A stretch of DNA of 64,000 bases from DATFKA01 sp042095835 (GCA_042095835.1 JBELML010000012.1:18315-82314), one strand, 5' to 3'. Counted from the stretch's first letter, positions 36,787-46,082 are shown. A program made the numbers and translations. The notes: a model not told the origin generated them from the sequence alone.

Positions 36787-38571
36787 ATGACTAAACACAA
36801 ATACAACTACGGAATCATTGGGAACTGCTCCTATCTCGCTCTGGTAGATACACATGCGAATATGGGTTGGATGTGCTGGCCTAAATTTGATAGCAGCTTT
36901 ATATTTGGGCAATTACTTGATCAACAAAAAGGAGGACAGTTCTTTATTAAACCTGCTACAGAGGATTATACCTCCTCCCAGGCTTATATCCCTAATACCA
37001 ACATTCTGGAGACCACTTTTGAATGTTCGGATGGTAGCTTCAAGGTCGTTGATTTTGCTCCTCGCTTTTTTCAATATGATCGTTTTTATAGACCTCTATT
37101 GTTGGCTAGAAAAATTGTACCCCTAGAAGGCCGACCAAGGATTCAAGTCGTCTGTGAACCAGTAGGGGATTATGGAAAGATAAAACCTGAAAGGCTCTTA
37201 GGGAGTAATCACATTCGCTATACGGGTTTAGAAGCGCCAGTTCGCTTAACGACGGATTTCCCTTTGACGTATGTTTGGGATAGTACGCCCTTTGTACTGG
37301 ATAAGGTGAGCTATGCAGTGCTTACCTTTGGAGTGCCTTTAGAAGCGCCCATCGCCACTACAGTAGAAACTTTCCTGGATAAAACTATCAAATATTGGAG
37401 ACTTTGGGTGCAAAATACCTCTACGGAGCATTTTAGACAGGAGGCCGTCATTCGATCAGCACTTACCCTCAAGTTGCATCAATACCAAGATACGGGGGCT
37501 ATTATTGCAGCAGCGACGACCAGCTTGCCAGAGTTTCCTGGCAGTACCCGCAACTGGGATTATCGTTTTTGCTGGATGCGCGACTCTCATTATACCTTAA
37601 AGGCATTAAACGATCTTAGTCACTTTGGTATCTTAAAAGATTATGCCAACTTCATCGAAAACACTGGAGTAAGCGAAGATCAACGATTTAGCCCTTTATA
37701 TCCCATCACCATAGATCGCGTACCCGAAGAGTTAATCCTAGACCTAGAAGGTTACTTAGGAGAAAAACCAGTGCGTATTGGGAATCAAGCTAATGAGCAC
37801 ATCCAAAATGATGTCTATGGTCAAGTACTCGTTACGCTTTTACCGCTATTTAATGATAAGCGATTGAATAGTAATAAAGCCGCTTCTTTAATGGCCTTGG
37901 CTGAGCACTGTTTGGAGATGATTCGTAAGACCATGAATGAACCAGATAATGGGCTTTGGGAGTTTAGAGGCACTTCGCAGTTCCATAGCTATACCTACCT
38001 ATTTCATTGGGCAGGTAGTCACGCAGCTCGGACTATTGCAGAGAACTATCAGCAAAAAGGAATGCTGAAGTTAGCTAAGGAAATGATCAAGGCTTCCACA
38101 GAGATGATAGAAAAGTGCTACGATGAGAAAAGGGGTGTATATACCCAAGCTATCGGCAGCCCTAATCTCGATGCTAGCTTGTTGCAGCTGATTAATATGA
38201 GTTATCTAAACCCTAAAAGCAATAAAGCTAAACAGCATCTTAAAGTCTTGGAAGAAGAGTTAAGGACACCAACCGGATTATTCTATCGATATCGCCATGC
38301 TGATGATTTTGGAGAGCCGGAAAGTACCTTCTTGATTTGTGCGTTTTGGTATGTAGAGTCTCTAGCTAGAATGGGCAGGGTGAAAGAAGCGATTAAAATC
38401 TTTGACAATCTAGTCAAACACGGTAATCACTTGGGTCTACTGAGCGAAGATGTACACGAAGCCACAGGGAGTCAATGGGGTAATTTCCCACAAACTTATA
38501 GCCACGTGGGTTTAATTAATGCCGCTTTCTCCATAAGTAGGAAATTGGATAAACCTATCTATTTGTTATAA
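36787..38571 (+). CDS. Glycoside hydrolase family 15 protein
   Basis: 594 residues, typical of bacterial GH15 (glucoamylase/trehalase group). The N-terminal beta-sandwich begins YGIIGNCSYLALVDTHANMG WMCWPKFDS (split for length), then ETTFECSDGSFKVVDFAPRF. The (alpha/alpha)6 barrel shows STRNWDYRFCWMRDSHYTL, with the catalytic-region WMRD, and later RGTSQFHSYTYLFHWAG. No signal peptide, so it is probably cytosolic. Substrate could be an alpha-glucan or trehalose; not decidable here. aroK begins 4 bp after its stop. Confidence 0.92.
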   Translation: MTKHKYNYGIIGNCSYLALVDTHANMGWMCWPKFDSSFIFGQLLDQQKGGQFFIKPATEDYTSSQAYIPNTNILETTFECSDGSFKVVDFAPRFFQYDRFYRPLLLARKIVPLEGRPRIQVVCEPVGDYGKIKPERLLGSNHIRYTGLEAPVRLTTDFPLTYVWDSTPFVLDKVSYAVLTFGVPLEAPIATTVETFLDKTIKYWRLWVQNTSTEHFRQEAVIRSALTLKLHQYQDTGAIIAAATTSLPEFPGSTRNWDYRFCWMRDSHYTLKALNDLSHFGILKDYANFIENTGVSEDQRFSPLYPITIDRVPEELILDLEGYLGEKPVRIGNQANEHIQNDVYGQVLVTLLPLFNDKRLNSNKAASLMALAEHCLEMIRKTMNEPDNGLWEFRGTSQFHSYTYLFHWAGSHAARTIAENYQQKGMLKLAKEMIKASTEMIEKCYDEKRGVYTQAIGSPNLDASLLQLINMSYLNPKSNKAKQHLKVLEEELRTPTGLFYRYRHADDFGEPESTFLICAFWYVESLARMGRVKEAIKIFDNLVKHGNHLGLLSEDVHEATGSQWGNFPQTYSHVGLINAAFSISRKLDKPIYLL

Positions 38572-38575
38572 ATCA

Positions 38576-39100
38576 ATGTCAATTATGCAATCAATCTACC
38601 TAGTAGGGTTTATGGGAAGTGGGAAGACTACCATAGGCATAGATTTAGCAAAAAGGATGGATTTTGCTTGGTATGATCTTGATGACTTGCTTGTAGAACG
38701 CCATAAAATGGAGATTTCAAAAATTTTCTCCACCTATGGTGAAGCTTACTTTAGGAAAGAGGAGCAGCTGGTATTGCACCAAACCTATAGTTGGGAAAAT
38801 ACAGTGATTTCTACTGGGGGCGGTACGCCTTGCTTTTTTGACAACATGGAATGGATCAACCGTCATGGCTACAGTGTTTTTTTGGACCCATCTATCTCCA
38901 TTTTGGTAGCTAGATTAGAAAAAGGAAAACACAAACGCCCATTGATCAAGGATAAAACCGAGGCAGAAATGGAGGCATTTATCGAAGGTAAATTGACTCA
39001 GCGTAGAGGTTTTTACGAAAAGGCTCAACTACATATCCAAGGAAAATTTGAATCTGAAGAAGCTGTCGAATTAATTTTAAAGCACATTGAAAACCAATAA
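38576..39100 (+). CDS. aroK: Shikimate kinase
   Basis: 174 residues; a second in-frame ATG three codons on (38585) may be the true start. P-loop GFMGSGKTTIG, shikimate-binding DLDDLLVERHKMEISKIF and STGGGTPCF, and the LID LEKGKHKRPLI. It phosphorylates shikimate in aromatic amino acid synthesis. It follows the GH15 gene by 4 bp and its end overlaps the next gene by 14 bp. Confidence 0.96.
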   Translation: MSIMQSIYLVGFMGSGKTTIGIDLAKRMDFAWYDLDDLLVERHKMEISKIFSTYGEAYFRKEEQLVLHQTYSWENTVISTGGGTPCFFDNMEWINRHGYSVFLDPSISILVARLEKGKHKRPLIKDKTEAEMEAFIEGKLTQRRGFYEKAQLHIQGKFESEEAVELILKHIENQ

Positions 39101-39686
39101 AGCGGACATCGCGGGCATTGATTACGGTAGTAAGCTAGCTGGTACAACCGCTATCGCATTTTTCAATAAAGCGGGCATGGTGTCGATTAGAATTAGTGAA
39201 AAAAAGAAGGATGCTGATCAATGGCTGCTCCGTCAAATCAAGGACTTATCGCTCAAGCAATTATTTTGGGATGCGCCTTTAAGCTTGCCAGGTGTCTACA
39301 CCCAGCCAGATAGATGGGATGATTATTTCTATCGGGCATCGGACAGAGCATTGGCAGCCATGTCGCCTATGTTTTTAGGTGGCCTGACAGCAAGGGCCAT
39401 GCGATTACAAAGCTTATTGCCAGAAACCGTCCAGGAGGTCTACGAAGTCTATCCCGCTTACTTGGCGAAAGCCTTAGAATTAGATAAAAAATTATATAAA
39501 AAAGATAATGCTTATCTTTCCATTTATAGTCAGTATTTGTGCCAAAAGTTTGAACTAGAATTAGTGGAGGAATTGCAGAATTGGCATCAATTTGACGCCT
39601 TATTAGCGCTTTGTACTGGCCTCCGTTACCTTAGTGGCAAGCATCAGGTTTATGGAGATGTAGAAGAGGGCGCCATAATGGTTTGA
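39087..39686 (+). CDS. DUF429-like RNase H-fold protein, TTG start
   Basis: 199 residues. The RNase H-like core starts GIDYGSKLAGTTAIAFF, followed by FWDAPLSLPGVY, EVYEVYPAYLAKAL and FDALLALCTGLRY, the pattern of DUF429 predicted nucleases. The Asp residues in GID, WDAPL and FDALLA are candidate metal ligands. No ATG precedes the domain, so the TTG at 39087 inside aroK is the likely start (14 bp overlap). Substrate unknown. Confidence 0.8.
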   Translation: MKTNKADIAGIDYGSKLAGTTAIAFFNKAGMVSIRISEKKKDADQWLLRQIKDLSLKQLFWDAPLSLPGVYTQPDRWDDYFYRASDRALAAMSPMFLGGLTARAMRLQSLLPETVQEVYEVYPAYLAKALELDKKLYKKDNAYLSIYSQYLCQKFELELVEELQNWHQFDALLALCTGLRYLSGKHQVYGDVEEGAIMV

Positions 39687-39699
39687 TACAATAGAAATA

Positions 39700-42600
39700 A
39701 TGGCCTATCAAATAACTATACCTTTTTACACTTTTAAGCTACACTTTTCGCCTGGTGTACATTTTTTATCTCCATTGAGAGACAAAGCAATCTTGCGATC
39801 TAGTGTTGGTTTGCAAGGTTTGGCCAAGGAATATGAGGAAGCCATCCAAGACAAGGTACTCAACAAAGGAGCGGCCTTTCGCCTACTCAACGAATGGGCC
39901 GAACAAGATTTTATAAAGGATGTCATCCATGTTCCATTTCCGGCTTCAAGTGATGGAGTTACTTATCCCAACTTTGACTTAGAGTTCGAAATCTACTACC
40001 AAGAGATGAGTAGTGGTTTTTGGGGAGTTGTCCCTATCCTTGGAGTAGAAGCCCATGCGACTAGCTTCGAACACTTACTTAAAAATCTAGTTTCTACGGT
40101 CAAAATTGAGTTTGCTCGAAATAATTATCTTACCTCTGTCCAGAGTATCATTTCCAGAATTTGGTTTAAAAGTGCAGAGTTGTTGAGGGCAGAAATGAAA
40201 CTCACCATCGCTGATCCAGGAGAAGATTTAAGCCAAAAAGAACTGGAAGATAAAACCAAAATCCTCCGCAAAGTTGCTCGGCGTCTAGAAGTAAAAAAAC
40301 AGGAGGTCTATGGCCGAGCCGAAGAACTCAATAGAGTCGAACAAGCGCTGAGAAGTAGCTTTAGTAAAAATATTCTGCTTGTCGGCCCCTCCGGAGTAGG
40401 TAAAACGGCTTTGATATGGGAGACTGTCCGACAATTGGAGGATCGAGGCCTGCAAGGTACCGTCTGGGAGACTACAGCTTCCAATATGATCAAAGAACTT
40501 AGTGGAGATACGGGTTGGGAATATAATATCAGTGAGCTTTGTAGAGAATTGAAGGGTCTAGGAGATCAGTTTCTTTTTATTAGAAATTTGATGGACTTGT
40601 TTGAGGTAGGTAAATATGTAGGTAATAGCGTCAGCATTGCGGATTACCTTTTGCCTTTTATCAGCAAAGGAGAAATTAATATCATCAGCGAATGCACAGA
40701 TGAGGAGTTAGCTAGGATTGAATTAGCAAGCCCAGCCTATACGGCTAATTTCCAGGTGATTAGACTAGAGGAACCTCAAAAGGACCTGGAAGGCATTATT
40801 CTGAAAAAAGTGAACCAGCTCGCAGCTACCGCAAATGTTGAAGTTGATGAAGAAGCCATTAAAGAAGTGATTCGCCTCATCCGCCGTTTTACACCTTACG
40901 CAGGTATGCCAGGACGACCTATTCGTTTTTTGGAGAGTATCATCCTGAATAAAACGGAAAACGGGAATAATCAAGCCCTTAAAATTGGACGCACCGAAGT
41001 CATCGAATATTTTTGTGAGGATACCGGAATGCCTCTATTTATGGTCGATCCATCGATTCCACTTTTTACCAATAAGATAAAAGAAAGGTTCAATAATAGT
41101 GTCTTTGGTCAGGAAAGTGCAGTAGATAGCTTAGTGGATATTCTAGCTACCGTGAAAGCAGCATTGACCAAATCGGGGAAACCTATTGCTTCCTTGTTGT
41201 TTGTAGGGCCTACAGGAGTGGGCAAAACGGAATTAGCCAAAGTACTGGCCGCTTTTATGTTTGGTCGGCGCAATCGGATGCTGCGTTTTGATATGAGTGA
41301 ATATGGCAATCCCTATTCGGTTATGCGCTTGATCGGACAGGACAGCAACTCCGAAGGCCAACTCACGGCTGCCGTTAGGAGAGACCCTTTTTCAGTCATC
41401 CTATTTGATGAGATTGAAAAAGCGGATAATACTTTTTTCGATTTACTGCTACAAGTTTTGAGTGAAGGCCGCTTGACCGATAACCGAGGCAATCTTGCCA
41501 ATTTTTGTAGTACGATCATTATTATGACCTCCAATATTGGAGCGAGCAGCCACTCTACCACGCCCATTGGTTGGAACCAAAATGTCTCCAATGATAATGT
41601 AAAGGACCACTTTGTAGGTGCGGTAAGAAAGCATTTTAGGCCAGAATTGTTCAATAGAATTGATCGGATTATTCCTTTTGTTCCGCTTGATAAAGATACC
41701 GTGCGCTTTGTAGTGGACCGTGAAATCAAGCTCTTCAAGCAATTAGAAGGTATTAAGTTTCGCAAATTGGATTTGGAGATGGAGGAGACGGTTTATGATT
41801 TCTTATCGGAAAAAGGGCATGATCCTAAATATGGAGCAAGACATTTACAGCGTGCTATAAGAGATCGATTACTGATTCCCTTGGCGAGAGAATTAAATCA
41901 AATGGATTATGATGATCAGATTTTGATAAAGTTGGCTGTAGAGGAAGAGGAATTAAAGATCAAAGCTCAATCGGATCCTCTAGCCTTAGAACTCTTACTT
42001 GAAGAGTTGAATAAGATCCAAAATGCGGACTATGCCTCCACCTGCCGTAAAAAAGCACATCAATTTCAGGAGGGCTATCACTATACGATGCTATTACAAG
42101 AGTTGGATCAGCTAGAGGAAAAAAAGAAAAAACGCAAAGAGAGTTTTTGGACGAATAAACTAGATGCTAACCGCTTGGGGGATTTAATGCAGCTAAGAAA
42201 GCGGTTAGATGAGCTCAGTGGGGAGATTTCGGATATCGAGAATGCGCTTGCTTTGATGGCTTTAGACCTCAGACCCTACCGAGCTCAATTGCTAGACCGA
42301 CTAGAAGATTGGGATAAACAAATGTTCCAGTTAAAACTCGATATGTATACCGATATGTTTCCTTCTATAAATCATTGTAATTTAGGGATTTATGGCAGAA
42401 AATGTGAAGGCATACTCCATTGGTATCTTCCTTTCTTAGTAGAGGAAGAAAGGGAATTTAGCTTGCAGACCCTCTGGTTTAAAGATGGGGATTTGCAACA
42501 AGGTGTGAAAGAAAAGGGCGTTTATCATCTGGATAAAAATCCTGATCTTCCCAGCTTTAAAAAAGAAGGCCACTTTAAAAGCCCTTATCCTAAACACGAG

Positions 42601-42933
42601 CTAGTCGGAATTAAACTATCGATAAAAGGTAAAGGCGTCTACGCCTATATGAGTGGCGAAAATGGTACTTATAAACTATTGTTGCCCCAAGAGAAAAAAG
42701 AGCGTTTATTCCTACTGACCGTTACGGAAGGGGAGCACGATATTCCTCAAAACATCCATCGGAAAGACTTTCTCAAGCGAACTTCGGTTACTCGTTCTTA
42801 CAACGGTAGGCAGTTCAAAGATAGCCACTTTGCGATTAATCGAGAGATGTCCTGGACGCAAATTATTCCTTATTTACAGGAAGAATGGCAGGATCAGTTT
42901 AAAGCTAATGTCTTATTAGAAATGGGGAGTTAG
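39700..42933 (+). CDS. Clp/Hsp100-type AAA+ ATPase fused to a release-factor-like module
   Basis: 1077 residues. The N-terminus (1-200) is not a standard Clp_N. Ring D1 has Walker A GPSGVGKT (Lys235), but the Walker B position reads FLFIRNLMD with Arg295-Asn296 where Asp-Glu are expected. Ring D2 is complete: GPTGVGKTELA (Lys509), ILFDEIEKA (Asp570/Glu571), IIMTSNIGA and the Arg finger in RPELFNRID. Residues about 770-1077 resemble RF2: ESFWTNKLDANRLGDLMQLR (coiled coil), CNLGIYGRKCEG, VGIKLSIKGKGVYAYMSGEN (core strand) and TSVTRSYNGRQFKDSH (final strand). The GGQ domain and SPF motif are missing (only about 40 residues in place of about 110). The likely job is ATP-driven unfolding or extraction at a ribosome. 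It overlaps ctlX by 4 bp at convergent stops. Confidence 0.85.
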   Translation: MAYQITIPFYTFKLHFSPGVHFLSPLRDKAILRSSVGLQGLAKEYEEAIQDKVLNKGAAFRLLNEWAEQDFIKDVIHVPFPASSDGVTYPNFDLEFEIYYQEMSSGFWGVVPILGVEAHATSFEHLLKNLVSTVKIEFARNNYLTSVQSIISRIWFKSAELLRAEMKLTIADPGEDLSQKELEDKTKILRKVARRLEVKKQEVYGRAEELNRVEQALRSSFSKNILLVGPSGVGKTALIWETVRQLEDRGLQGTVWETTASNMIKELSGDTGWEYNISELCRELKGLGDQFLFIRNLMDLFEVGKYVGNSVSIADYLLPFISKGEINIISECTDEELARIELASPAYTANFQVIRLEEPQKDLEGIILKKVNQLAATANVEVDEEAIKEVIRLIRRFTPYAGMPGRPIRFLESIILNKTENGNNQALKIGRTEVIEYFCEDTGMPLFMVDPSIPLFTNKIKERFNNSVFGQESAVDSLVDILATVKAALTKSGKPIASLLFVGPTGVGKTELAKVLAAFMFGRRNRMLRFDMSEYGNPYSVMRLIGQDSNSEGQLTAAVRRDPFSVILFDEIEKADNTFFDLLLQVLSEGRLTDNRGNLANFCSTIIIMTSNIGASSHSTTPIGWNQNVSNDNVKDHFVGAVRKHFRPELFNRIDRIIPFVPLDKDTVRFVVDREIKLFKQLEGIKFRKLDLEMEETVYDFLSEKGHDPKYGARHLQRAIRDRLLIPLARELNQMDYDDQILIKLAVEEEELKIKAQSDPLALELLLEELNKIQNADYASTCRKKAHQFQEGYHYTMLLQELDQLEEKKKKRKESFWTNKLDANRLGDLMQLRKRLDELSGEISDIENALALMALDLRPYRAQLLDRLEDWDKQMFQLKLDMYTDMFPSINHCNLGIYGRKCEGILHWYLPFLVEEEREFSLQTLWFKDGDLQQGVKEKGVYHLDKNPDLPSFKKEGHFKSPYPKHELVGIKLSIKGKGVYAYMSGENGTYKLLLPQEKKERLFLLTVTEGEHDIPQNIHRKDFLKRTSVTRSYNGRQFKDSHFAINREMSWTQIIPYLQEEWQDQFKANVLLEMGS

Positions 42934-43862
42934 TACTCCCGCTTTTCCAAAAAGATCTCAGCCATCATACAACGTACACTGCCTCCACCATAGGTTTCTA
43001 AAGTTGGAATTGGACTGTGTAAAATACTCGTATGACGCTCAATTTGTTCGATTTGTGCAGTTTTTAGACTACTAAAGGCCTGGCTCGACATGACTAGGTA
43101 GCTTTGTCCGGTTTTGCTCCTGACTTGTAGCATATTTCCAGCAAAGGAGAGCATTTGATCTATACTCAATTCGATGAGCTCCTTGCCAGTATGAGCTAAA
43201 CTTTCGAGAACTTCCTTTTGCTCTTCTTGTCGGATTATAGCTTCTTTCACCAGAATGGCAAAAGTTTCACCTATTGCCATCATTACATTGGTATGGTAAA
43301 TGGGAATATTATTATGATCAACTGCATCGAAAAGGATGCCTTTAAGGTCCATCTTTTGGCAGAATTCCGCAAACGCTTTTTCACTGGTGCGTACACTCCT
43401 ACAAGCATAAACCAACTGATTCGGTCGATCCATGATCATACTTCCCGTACTTTCCAGGAAATGATCTTGGTTTTCCCAATGCTCGAGCTGTATCCGTCTG
43501 CTGACTTTGAATTGGGAAGCTAATTCATCCAGGATAGCTTCTCTACGTTCGGCACGTCGGTTGGGGGCTTGTAGTGGATAGGTAGCGATGACTCCATTGG
43601 AATGTGTTGAAAACCAGTTGTTGGGAAAGACAGCATCCAACTTTTTGGGGTGGTCTGTATCCTGAATGACTAGAATGTCAATACCAGCAGACCTAAGTTT
43701 TTGGACAAATTGATCGAACTCCTCAATGGCTTTAGCTTCTACCTCAAGAGGTGTAAGAGATTGGTCATTGGTTTGGAAAGCATTGTTGCTTGCCGTTTCT
43801 TCATCGTAGCCAAAGTGTTTTGGCCTTACCATTAAAATGGTATCAGTTATTTGCTGTGTCAT
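42930..43862 (-). CDS. ctlX: Citrulline hydrolase CtlX-like (amidinotransferase fold)
   Basis: 310 residues. The guanidine-modifying pentein fold is clear: LMVRPKHFGYDEETA.NNAFQ, FPNNWFSTH, FLESTGSMIMDR (catalytic Glu/His area), IPIYHTNVMMAIGE and GGGSVRCMMAEIF near the C-terminus, with the catalytic Cys. These match the CtlX citrulline-utilising subfamily rather than arginine deiminase proper. The stop overlaps the Clp-RF gene stop by 4 bp, with a small GGGAGT-TAGT-ACTCCC hairpin across it. Alone in its direction. Confidence 0.88.
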   Translation of the reverse strand: MTQQITDTILMVRPKHFGYDEETASNNAFQTNDQSLTPLEVEAKAIEEFDQFVQKLRSAGIDILVIQDTDHPKKLDAVFPNNWFSTHSNGVIATYPLQAPNRRAERREAILDELASQFKVSRRIQLEHWENQDHFLESTGSMIMDRPNQLVYACRSVRTSEKAFAEFCQKMDLKGILFDAVDHNNIPIYHTNVMMAIGETFAILVKEAIIRQEEQKEVLESLAHTGKELIELSIDQMLSFAGNMLQVRSKTGQSYLVMSSQAFSSLKTAQIEQIERHTSILHSPIPTLETYGGGSVRCMMAEIFLEKREY

Positions 43863-43962
43863 CGTTATTTGGTTAGGCGATAAGTGAATATAATCTTCTT
43901 AAAGCGCCGCCAAATTCGGAAAATTTATTGGAATAAAAAGGCGATTTTTAAAATCAGTCAGA

Positions 43963-44823
43963 CTAAACCGCTGCTTTTTCTTTCATCTCTGTTGCGACCT
44001 TATGTCCCAGGTAGTTATCAATCTGATAATGAGCGAAATAGATCACTGGTGTAAGGAGGATAGCCATCAAAAATTTATAGGTATATTGTACGGTACCTAC
44101 GGCTAATAGTTGACTCCAGGGCCAAGGTTCTACATTCTGGGCCAGTTCTGGTCCAAATTTGAAAGCAACGGAAAGCACCACAAAACTGTCAATCAATTGG
44201 GAGACGAGGGTAGATCCTGTAGCGCGCAACCAAATGCGCTTTTCACCGGTCACTTTTTTGATTTGGTGAAAGACCACTACATCTACAAGCTGACCAATTA
44301 AAAAGGCTAATAGAGATCCAATAATGATGAGCAAGCCCTGCCCAAAAACAACCTCGAAAGCATTCTGCATATCGGGGACTCCTTTGGTAGCATTTTGGGT
44401 GACCCACCAGTCGGCAGGTACTAAATTAATAGCCGCAAAAATCATGATAAAGGCATAGGAAATCAAACCAACAGTCAGGTAGGAAAGTAGCCGTATACCT
44501 TTACGGCCATAATATTCGTTGATGATGTCAGTCATCACAAAAACAATAGGCCATAACAATACACCAGCTGAAAATTGCAGCGATCCTTGCTGACCAAAGA
44601 GATTGAAATTCCAGGGATCAACACCTATTGTCTGTTCTAAAGCAAAGATTTTTACACCAATAAATTCAGCTACTAGAGCGTTTGCTACAAAGAAGCCACC
44701 TAGAATAATAAATAATCGAGTTGGACGATTGGAAATAATATCTATAAATTTACTAGTCGGTTTACTTTCAGACTGCTTGTTTTCTGCGTCTACTTGTAGA
44801 AGGCTATCCTTCAAATCTTTCAT
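43963..44823 (-). CDS. Queuosine precursor transporter (YhhQ/VUT family)
   Basis: 286 residues from ATG 44823; longer starts would overlap the divergent gene. Six or more membrane helices, with LFIILGGFFVANALVAEFIG, VMTDIINEYYG (the family DIINEYYGRKG motif), LLSYLTVGLISYAFIMIF, LLAFLIGQLVDVVVFHQIKK and GSTLVSQLIDSFVVLSVAF. The family imports preQ0/preQ1 for queuosine in tRNA. The first ~35 residues are polar and unique. Divergent promoter region with the next gene is only 25 bp. Confidence 0.92.
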   Translation of the reverse strand: MKDLKDSLLQVDAENKQSESKPTSKFIDIISNRPTRLFIILGGFFVANALVAEFIGVKIFALEQTIGVDPWNFNLFGQQGSLQFSAGVLLWPIVFVMTDIINEYYGRKGIRLLSYLTVGLISYAFIMIFAAINLVPADWWVTQNATKGVPDMQNAFEVVFGQGLLIIIGSLLAFLIGQLVDVVVFHQIKKVTGEKRIWLRATGSTLVSQLIDSFVVLSVAFKFGPELAQNVEPWPWSQLLAVGTVQYTYKFLMAILLTPVIYFAHYQIDNYLGHKVATEMKEKAAV

Positions 44824-44848
44824 ATCAGCTTTTTGAATACGTATTAAA

Positions 44849-45742
44849 ATGGGAACATACAGATCAAAAACTTGTTTAAAATTTTCCCCTTTGGACTGGA
44901 AAGCTTTGTCCATAATCCTCTGCTTACTTTGTAGTACATTTTTTGCTCAAGCACAAACCCTTGATCCTGAGTTGTCTCTGCAAGATACTAGTCAAGTACA
45001 TGTGTTAGAAACAAAAAGAGGTGATCGCTTTATTGGGCGCGTAATAGATATTGAAAATACGACAATCAGCTTCCAGTTTTTACAAGACCAAGTTTTAAAA
45101 TTCCAAATTGCTGAAATCGAAAGGATTGATGTGCAATCAGCCCGAGGAGCTTCCTCCGCATTTAATCCTAGGTTTTTGTCAATTGTACCTACCGCCTTTA
45201 ACTTGAGAAAAGGAGAATACGAGTATCAGAATGTCGATATTCTTTGGAATAACCTCAACTATGGGATTAGCGATAGAGTGAGTATCGGTGGGGGTAGTGT
45301 TATACCTTTTGCTTTATTGCTTAATGCAAAATGGAGCATAACAAGCCAAGCTAAAGGCCTCAATTTAGCACTGAATCTACAAAATGTGATTCCATTATTG
45401 GAAGGTGGATCTCCGGTTAGTTTTATGACTGGGGTCGCTTCTATCGGGACCACAGCTCAGTTTATTAATGGCGGTGCCGGTTTGGCATTTACCTATGAAT
45501 CGGGTTCAGAAGTACTACCTTATGTATTTATAGGTGGAGCAACTCCAATATCCAACAAGTTCTATCTGTATGGAAGTATTAATGCAGTTAATATAGATGA
45601 TGAACTTTTGGTATATCCAACTTTTTCTGGTAATATCTACCTCAAGAGAAGTCGACTTTCCTTTGGGCTAGGATTCGATTTAGTAGAGGAGGTAGTAGGA
45701 TTATATCTTTTGCCCTTGTTATCTTACAGCCAACGCTTTTGA
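44849..45742 (+). CDS. Small outer-membrane beta-barrel-like protein with LSm-like N-part
   Basis: 297 residues. A long N-terminal signal (hydrophobic ALSIILCLLCSTFFAQAQ, about 19-36). Residues about 48-95 (VLETKRGDRFIGRVIDIENT) have an LSm/PRC-like beta-strand look. The rest (about 105-297) has alternating hydrophobic strands ending SRLSFGLGFDLVEEVVGLYL and a terminal LSYSQRF with Phe at the C-terminus, typical of outer-membrane barrels. No family name recognised. Possibly a sensor or porin-like protein of the outer membrane. Confidence 0.68.
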   Translation: MGTYRSKTCLKFSPLDWKALSIILCLLCSTFFAQAQTLDPELSLQDTSQVHVLETKRGDRFIGRVIDIENTTISFQFLQDQVLKFQIAEIERIDVQSARGASSAFNPRFLSIVPTAFNLRKGEYEYQNVDILWNNLNYGISDRVSIGGGSVIPFALLLNAKWSITSQAKGLNLALNLQNVIPLLEGGSPVSFMTGVASIGTTAQFINGGAGLAFTYESGSEVLPYVFIGGATPISNKFYLYGSINAVNIDDELLVYPTFSGNIYLKRSRLSFGLGFDLVEEVVGLYLLPLLSYSQRF

Positions 45743-46040
45743 GGGACTTGGGGACCGGGAGACAGGAAGAGAGACTGGGAGACCGGGGGACTTGGGGAGA
45801 GGAGTTAGAAGAGTTGTACTTGGCACCTGACACTTGGCACATAGCACATAATGACCTGTGGACTGGGAGAGGAAGACAAAGAGACTTGGGGACTGGGAGA
45901 GAAGGAGAGACTGGGGGACCCGGAGACGGAGAGGCATGAAACATAGGACATAACAGATGAGACATAATATATAGGACCTGACACCTGACACCTGACACTT
46001 GGCACATAGCACATAATGGCTGGGAGAAGGGGAGGTGGAG
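45743..46040. repeat. Purine-rich low-complexity and short tandem repeat tract
   Basis: About 300 bp of imperfect units such as GGGGACTTGGGGA, GAGACTGGGAGA and CCTGACACCTGACACCTGACAC. The phrase ACTTGGCACATAGCACATAATG occurs twice (near 45830 and 45997; 22 bp, named by its start ACTTGGCACATAGC). G/A-rich on the plus strand with long runs of G. No plausible gene in any frame; apparent open frames reflect the repeat. Potential G-quadruplex or slipped-strand DNA. Confidence 0.8.
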
Positions 46041-46082
46041 TCAGCTTAAAATACTTGAATTGATTATATCAAAACATAAAAG

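Noticed and set aside
44823..44913. 30-residue N-terminal extension of the queuosine-precursor transporter
   Set aside because: It would overlap the divergent gene at 44849; ATG 44823 is a better start.
45642..46014. Several Pro/Ser/Cys-rich open frames on both strands
   Set aside because: They are translations of the low-complexity repeat tract (for example SPSLSFSPSPQ), with no start context or conservation signal.
45743..46040. CRISPR array in the low-complexity tract
   Set aside because: Unit lengths are irregular and short (5-22 bp), there are no spacers of constant length and no cas genes nearby.
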